Source: Leucogyrophana mollusca (lineage: Eukaryota > Basidiomycota > Agaricomycetes > Boletales). From it: a stretch of 23,805 bases of DNA. Numbering within the stretch: position 1 is the stretch's first letter; each line of letters starts with the position of its first letter. Below, piece by piece: positions 18,926 through 23,805 of this stretch. Below the pieces are notes generated by a model. It was not told the DNA's origin and searched no databases. It was given only the letters and a program-made list of their open reading frames with translations. The DNA lies in the NCBI GenBank assembly GCA_021014945.1, contig MU266673.1:1-23805 (forward strand), written 5' to 3'. Both the position numbers and the translations under genes were made by a program.

Positions 18926-19682
18926 AGTGGGTTGCTACATGCTTTGCGCTATGATATCGCCATACAACGAACTACGTCCGATTATCGTGAGTACGTTACC
19001 CGAGATAACGGCTATGCTCGCAGGCAAAATGCACCGCGTGTCATGATATCGCGCCTTATGACGGAGAGTCTCGAGCCAGGCGAGCCTCGCCACTGAATTG
19101 ACTCAAGCTTTGGTACCTGGCAGCCCCCCGCAGCGTACCTAGGGGAGCTATACTTGCACATCCCCGCTCAACCCTAACTCACAACTTTCACTCCTCATCC
19201 ATGAATAGCACCAACCAAAGATATACCAAGCAACAAGCTCCGCTGACTGTATGGAGCGCTTTCAAATACACCAGTCAGAACCGCAACGAGCGAAATCACG
19301 ATCTGTTGCGGTTGGATAGATCCTTCTCGGTGCCAAGGGAAATGTACTGACCAGACTTATGAGACCGAAACACGCCACAAGGAATGAAGGTATAGAATCA
19401 CGAGTGCAGTAGATCGGAAACCGCCGCTGACAGGTGCAGTCTCAAAGCTTAACAGCATGGAAGATCCATGAGCCACAATGTGGGCGGCGGGGGTGCGGTG
19501 GGCATAAAGCACACCCAGACCTTGCAAAAACGGCCAACCCCAAAAACACAGAACTTGAGGATATCGTAACAAATACAGTCATACCATACGACATTCTGTA
19601 CACTCATTCGACGAAAAAGTTCATCTAGACCCGGTATCACACCAACAAAACAAAACACAGTCACCTCGGCACCCCCACGCTC
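18926..19682. other. Intergenic region, no gene supported
   Basis: Short open frames on both strands lack splice sites or recognisable motifs. AT-richer than the flanking genes. Contains the 3' flank of the Sds23-like gene at its right end. Confidence 0.4.
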
Positions 19683-21636
19683 TTACTCCTTCCGCGCAAC
19701 CAGCTCTGACCACTGGAACGCGTCCAAGCTCGACACCGAGTTTCGTGGGTTGTCACTCCCCCCAGACGAGACCGGGCGGATCATCGGCGAGCTCCGCGGG
19801 TTGTCGATCGCGACGATCCGCGGGCTTGCGCTCAGCCGCACGCTTGTGCGGCTGTTGGACCGCGAGGCGCGCGAGGAATGGGAGGAGGAAGAGGACGCGC
19901 GGCGGTGGCGCATACGTTGTGTCGGGTCGACATCGGGGATGTTGGCGACGCGGGCGAAGAGGGAGAGGACTGGTGAATCGTCAAGTTTACGGATCAGTAT
20001 ATGATACGGAGGAAGGGGGATGGAGAACGGGACGTACTGTCGACGGTGGAGACGATACCACAGAGTCCACCACCTCCTGATATAGGAGATGAAGAGATAG
20101 AAGCATCGTCGGTCACGAACAGGCGGTGCGCATTTGCTGTGCGGGTAGACGTTATAAGGCAGACGCACTATGTCACGCAGTAAACAACGTACTAGCGAGC
20201 AACTTTTGTATCGTGTATGACAAAGTACTGGTTGGGAAAACAACGTATACTGTGGGAACGTTGAGTTTGGGATAATGCGAGATCGATTGGAAACTTACCA
20301 GGGTATTTGTCGACGCCATCCGTGGAGCCGTCAGGTGCCTGCGGAAGTACACAGCAGTGAGTACGTTGTGGCCCGTGAGCTCCGGGGGCTGCACTGACTT
20401 TAATCTGTGCAATAAACTGGTGTAGAGGCGTTGATAGGATCTGATTGCTTTGCGACGGCACCACAATCTGCCAGGAAAAACGGATTTTAAGTGCAGTCCT
20501 TCCACGCCACACAAAAACGCTCTCACCTTCCCAATATCAGTCACGCTAACCGCGCTCAACAGCGTCCCCAGCTCGTCGTCTATAACAGCTACAGTGCTCA
20601 CCCCCTGCTCGCTCATCAGCCTCATCGCATCGAGGACCTGCTCAGAGGCCATCGCGGCAACCACCGATGCATACATATGCAGCGATGGGAGGTGTAGCGA
20701 GTAGAGCGAGTTAGAGAGGTAGTTCTGGAATGAGGGCGTGCGCTGGGCGTAAGTGGAGAACCAGGTCAAGAGACGGCGGTCGGAGACGATGCCGATGTGG
20801 GCAGTAGACGGTGCGGGCGCGCGGATGAGGACTTGATATGAGATTAGCTGCCTGGTGGCTTTCCTAAAGACCGGACGGTACCTCGATGTGTTCCCCGAGA
20901 GAAAACACTGAGGAGAGAGAGCAGGGCCGCTTCGTAGGGCAACGTCTCTAGGAAATTCTTTTCCGACAAGTCTAGGTGAGGGTGTCAGACGGAGGGTGGT
21001 GGGTATCGTCGTGCATGTGAACTCACTGCTGACGAGGTGGACTGGAACGCGTCCTGCGCGAGCTGCGGACACGATTTGATCCACCCGAGGACTCGCACGG
21101 AGTTCGTCGGGGGATATGGTGTGCCTTGTCGCAGCTAGCGTCAAAAAAGCGTTGACATCTGAAAACTACACCGGGCGCTGAAGTAAACGAAAGCGGCCCC
21201 TCAGGGATAGTTGCGCGAATATTCACGCACATCGAATAAACCAATATATGGCGAGTCGGAGGAGGTTCCCGGCAGCGCTTTGACTGCCAGGCAGAGGATG
21301 TCCTCCGATAGAAGTAGCTGCAGGTTGTGGTATGTTAGAACTAGGGAAGTGAGAAGGATCTCCTTCCACTCACGTCGCAAGCATCTTCTACACTCGTCTC
21401 CGCATCGACGTCAACAATTCGAGAATCAATCAGATCTGCGGGGCGGTATTGGCGTAAGCTACTTAGATGATTTTGCTAAGAGTACCTCGGGCATTTACTT
21501 GCGACCACGCACTGACCCATTCCTCCGATTCCGCACCGAGTGAGACGGACTGCAACATTCCTAGTGGTGAATCGCTAGCCCCACTCGTGTTCCTACCATG
21601 CGCAAGGGAGAACGAGGTCCTCCGAGGCTGCGACAT
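19683..21636 (-). CDS. Sds23/Moc1-like CBS-domain protein (461 aa)
   Basis: Sds23/Moc1 proteins have tandem CBS domains and, in yeasts, link nutrient state to phosphatase control of cell division. Eleven exons: 21636-21486, 21435-21374, 21317-21231, 21165-21027, 20971-20882, 20831-20527, 20467-20399, 20338-20299, 20249-20193, 20136-20038 and 19969-19683; all phases fit and the sum is 462 codons. Diagnostic words are SAWSQVNARDLIDS, GLFDFSDVNAFLTLAATRHT, NLSEKNFLETLPYEAALLSL, LLSAVSVTDIGKIVVPSQSN, APDGSTDGVDKYP, TNAHRLFVTDD, CGIVSTVDILSLFARVANIP and a Ser/Arg-rich tail. The acceptor before FSDV and the donor after VNAR were chosen because only these keep the family motif; the latter donor (GTACTC) is weak. 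Divergent from the CNH gene. Confidence 0.87.
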
Positions 21637-22005
21637 CACGAACGGGGAGCAATTGGGTTGAAAGTTGAGAGGGAAGAAGGTATTAGGTTCCTGATTGTAA
21701 ACCGGTGATAAGAGGGATTGGAGAAAGCAAAAGGGAGAGGCGCATGACGCTTTGGTCGATAGCAGCGGGATGTAGATAATAAAAGTATGACAACCTTGGC
21801 CCAGCTCCTCCAATTACGTACTTGCATTGCCGCTTCTTGCTTTCTTACCACCACCTCCATCCCGATATTACTGCGTTGGTCCGGAAGACCCGCTACAAGC
21901 CGGAAAACGAGGATTGCCTTGCATTTAGACTAAGGGCGTACGTGTCCACGGGGAACTTTGACGAATACGAGCTTGAGCGCGAGTACAACAGAGGTTGTTT
22001 GGATC
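21637..22005. promoter_or_regulatory. Divergent promoter region of Sds23-like and CNH genes
   Basis: 369 bp separates the two start codons, so it probably drives both. A 67-codon plus-strand frame (21822-22025) starts upstream of the CNH ATG and overlaps it in another frame, so if transcribed it would act as an overlapping upstream ORF. No clear TATA element. Confidence 0.45.
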
Positions 22006-23430
22006 ATGGCATCAACTTCCATTGATCCTCTGGACGTACCACCGTATCTGGTGGAACCGCTCATACCAAGTATCACTGTAGGCAAGGTTACTTGCGCACA
22101 AGCTTTAGGTGCGTTGACATGTACACACAGCGTGCGGGGCCCAGCTGTTTTCGCACCTAACTTTGCGATAAGTTCAACTAAAGAGGTTAACCAGGTTCAG
22201 AAATATATGTGGGATGCTCGAACGGAGAGCTGCTGCGGTACGCTATGCAGGCTGATGATTCCAGTAAAGTCCGTTTTTATGCCCTCCCCCATAGTTTCTA
22301 CTCATCAACTGCCCGGCAGCTAGAATCATACAGTCTACTTTCCCGTCAGAGCCTGCCTAACGAGAAAGCCATCAACGAAATAGTACTCGTGCCCTACCTG
22401 TCTCGTGCGCTTATCCTATGCGGTATGCCATATGTCTATGTCTTCATGGTGTGTGCAGCAGCTAAAGGCTGCGATAGATCACCAGATCCACTTCTACACC
22501 CTTCCGTCACTGGACCCAGTTCCTAACGTCAAACCGATACGTAATGTGGTGACGTTCGCGGTGGATCAACAACATCTTCAACGCCCCGCACCATCATTCG
22601 CAGAACCGTCGACGAAACTCAGCCCAGTCGAGTTCTGTGTCATAAAACGAAGCAGCATCGCGTTATATAGTCTCCAGGACCGTCTATTCTACCAAAAGGT
22701 CTGTTAGAATTCCTTCTGCCGCCGCGTCGAAGTCCCAATCTCAGGAAAATTACAGGAGATACCATTTCAACAAGGCGCAACACTTGCTAGACGCACAGGT
22801 CGCTATCTCTGCGTCGCCGATCGGGAGTTCTATAATATGATTGACCTCCAAAGCGCATCCATGTTCCAGCTTCTCCCACTCTCCCAGGCCTTCGACAACC
22901 CGGCGCCCGTCAAGCCGTTCATAACAGTAATAAGCGAGAACGAGTTTTTGCTGCTCTCGTGGACCGGTGCTACGACGCTCGGTGTCTTCATAACAGGCGA
23001 AGGTGACCCAGTGCGAGGGACACTGGAGTGGCCGAGTCATCCCGAGGCTCTTTGTACGTGGACAAATTGATATGCCTCACTGGATTGGATGGCTGTGTCT
23101 GACAATAATCCTCCTTGCGTAGGTCTTGATTACCCGTATATCACAACCCTCCTCCCAAATGGGACGATCGAGATACACAGCGTCGAGACGCAAGCGATCA
23201 TTCAGGTCGTATCTGCCCCTGCGAATATGGAAGACCGCGAGCGGGTAACGTTGGTTGCGTGTATGGGCGGTTATATGGTCTCTTCGTCGCAGCGTTCGGA
23301 TAAGATGCGTATGAAGAAGGTGAAGCTCGTTAGGAGGGCACAGGCTACACCGTCATCAGATGGTAGCAGTAACTCAGATTCGCAAGGGAATGAGGGGAGC
23401 GCTGAGGATATCGTTGCCACGGATACATGA
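22006..23430 (+). CDS. Stand-alone CNH-domain protein resembling the Vps3/TGFBRAP1 N-terminus (366 aa)
   Basis: In full-length Vps3 proteins the N-terminal CNH beta-propeller contacts endosomal Rab GTPases. Exons 22006-22108, 22201-22268, 22320-22422, 22478-22698, 22756-23053 and 23123-23430; all phases fit. Family words are PLDVPPYLVEPLIPSI, IYVGCSNGELLRYAMQADD, SYSLLSRQSLPNEKAINEIV, DHQIHFYTLPSLDPV, PIRNVVTFAVD, GRYLCVADREFYNMIDL, ISENEFLLLSWTGATTLG, GDPVRGTLEWPSHPEAL and LDYPYITTLLPNGTIEIHS. After KMRMKKVKLVRRAQ the protein ends in a Ser/Asp/Glu-rich tail and TGA, where a full Vps3 would go on for several hundred residues into its helical repeats. Those repeats are not found in the remaining 375 bp. 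It may be a truncated duplicate, half of a split gene, or a genuine short protein. Codon use is less GC-rich than the Vps3 C-terminal exons at 1-3063. Confidence 0.82.
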
Positions 23431-23805
23431 AAGCCAGTAAGGCTGTCGATTCCATTGTGGCTCTTTCTACTCATTCCAGTAGACATTGTTATAATCGCAT
23501 TCTCTGCCTTTCTGTAAGTTGCAAGCCCCAGTCCGAGTCAGTCCTTTTGCTGACTCGGAGTACTATCGTTCCCACAGAAGTGCAATTTTTTCAATGAATC
23601 ATTTCTGACACTTCAACAACTCAGTCCCTCTACTCAATATTTAATGGCCATACATGATTATACATTAGCTACATGACTCGCATTTTTGCTGATTTATTTT
23701 GCGTGAGGAGAAGCCTTCGGAGTGAACCCGGTCCTGCACAGCAAAATCCTAGTGTAATGCAATTGGTCGTCACGGGGTGTCACACAGTCGGCTTCAATGG
23801 CACAC
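23431..23805. other. 3' flank of CNH gene, window end
   Basis: No coding frame with family similarity was seen. Holds one clean hairpin (separate entry) and AT-rich sequence around 23580-23700. Confidence 0.4.
23533..23558. other. Perfect 9-bp hairpin downstream of CNH gene
   Basis: CCGAGTCAG, loop TCCTTTTG, CTGACTCGG. It lies about 100 nt after the stop codon, probably in the 3' untranslated region or just beyond. Confidence 0.5.

Overview
The window looks like genomic DNA of a filamentous basidiomycete, most likely an Agaricomycete. The protein-coding genes are split by many short introns (about 50-80 nt) with 5' sites of the GTGCGT/GTGAGT type, CTRAY-like branch sites and YAG ends. The recognisable proteins (Vps3/TRAP1-type tethering subunit, fungal cystathionine gamma-synthase, perilipin-like protein, Sds23/Moc1 CBS protein) are fungal single-copy genes. 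No bacterial operon, rRNA, convincing tRNA or CRISPR was seen. All exon models were built by eye from reading frame, splice motifs and remembered family features; no alignment or transcript data were available.

Left part (1-13.9 kb). The first 3 kb hold the last eight exons of a Vps3/TGFBRAP1-like gene (+ strand). Its convergent neighbour is a small three-exon gene (- strand) for a secreted six-cysteine protein of about 140 residues. This pair was duplicated in tandem. The secreted-protein gene is present four times (3822-4366, 7078-7618, 9648-10195, 12156-12718), and every copy keeps an intact reading frame, the same two introns and all six cysteines. The Vps3 exons that travelled with it are present as three decayed fragments (about 5.2-6.35, 8.48-9.31 and 13.25-13.94 kb) with frameshifts, stops and lost splice sites. 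A 1.36 kb block unrelated to the array interrupts it at 10.8-12.15 kb. The array is the most interesting part of the window: the small protein looks selected for, while the hitchhiking exons rot.

Right part (14.6-23.8 kb). This is ordinary gene-dense fungal DNA: cystathionine gamma-synthase (+, 4 exons), a perilipin-like lipid-droplet protein (-, 3 exons), a doubtful small gene (-), an 11-exon Sds23-like CBS-domain gene (-), and, divergent from it, a 6-exon gene for a stand-alone CNH domain (+). That last protein corresponds to the N-terminal third of a Vps3-type protein, so the two ends of the window carry the C-terminal and N-terminal parts of the same family in the same orientation but some 19 kb apart. 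Whether this is a split gene, a truncated duplicate or a rearrangement breakpoint depends on sequence to the left of base 1.

Functionally, the Vps3-like pieces belong to endosome tethering (CORVET), the synthase to methionine biosynthesis, the perilipin to lipid storage and Sds23 to nutrient-linked phosphatase control. They are neighbours, not a pathway. The secreted family has no recognised function.
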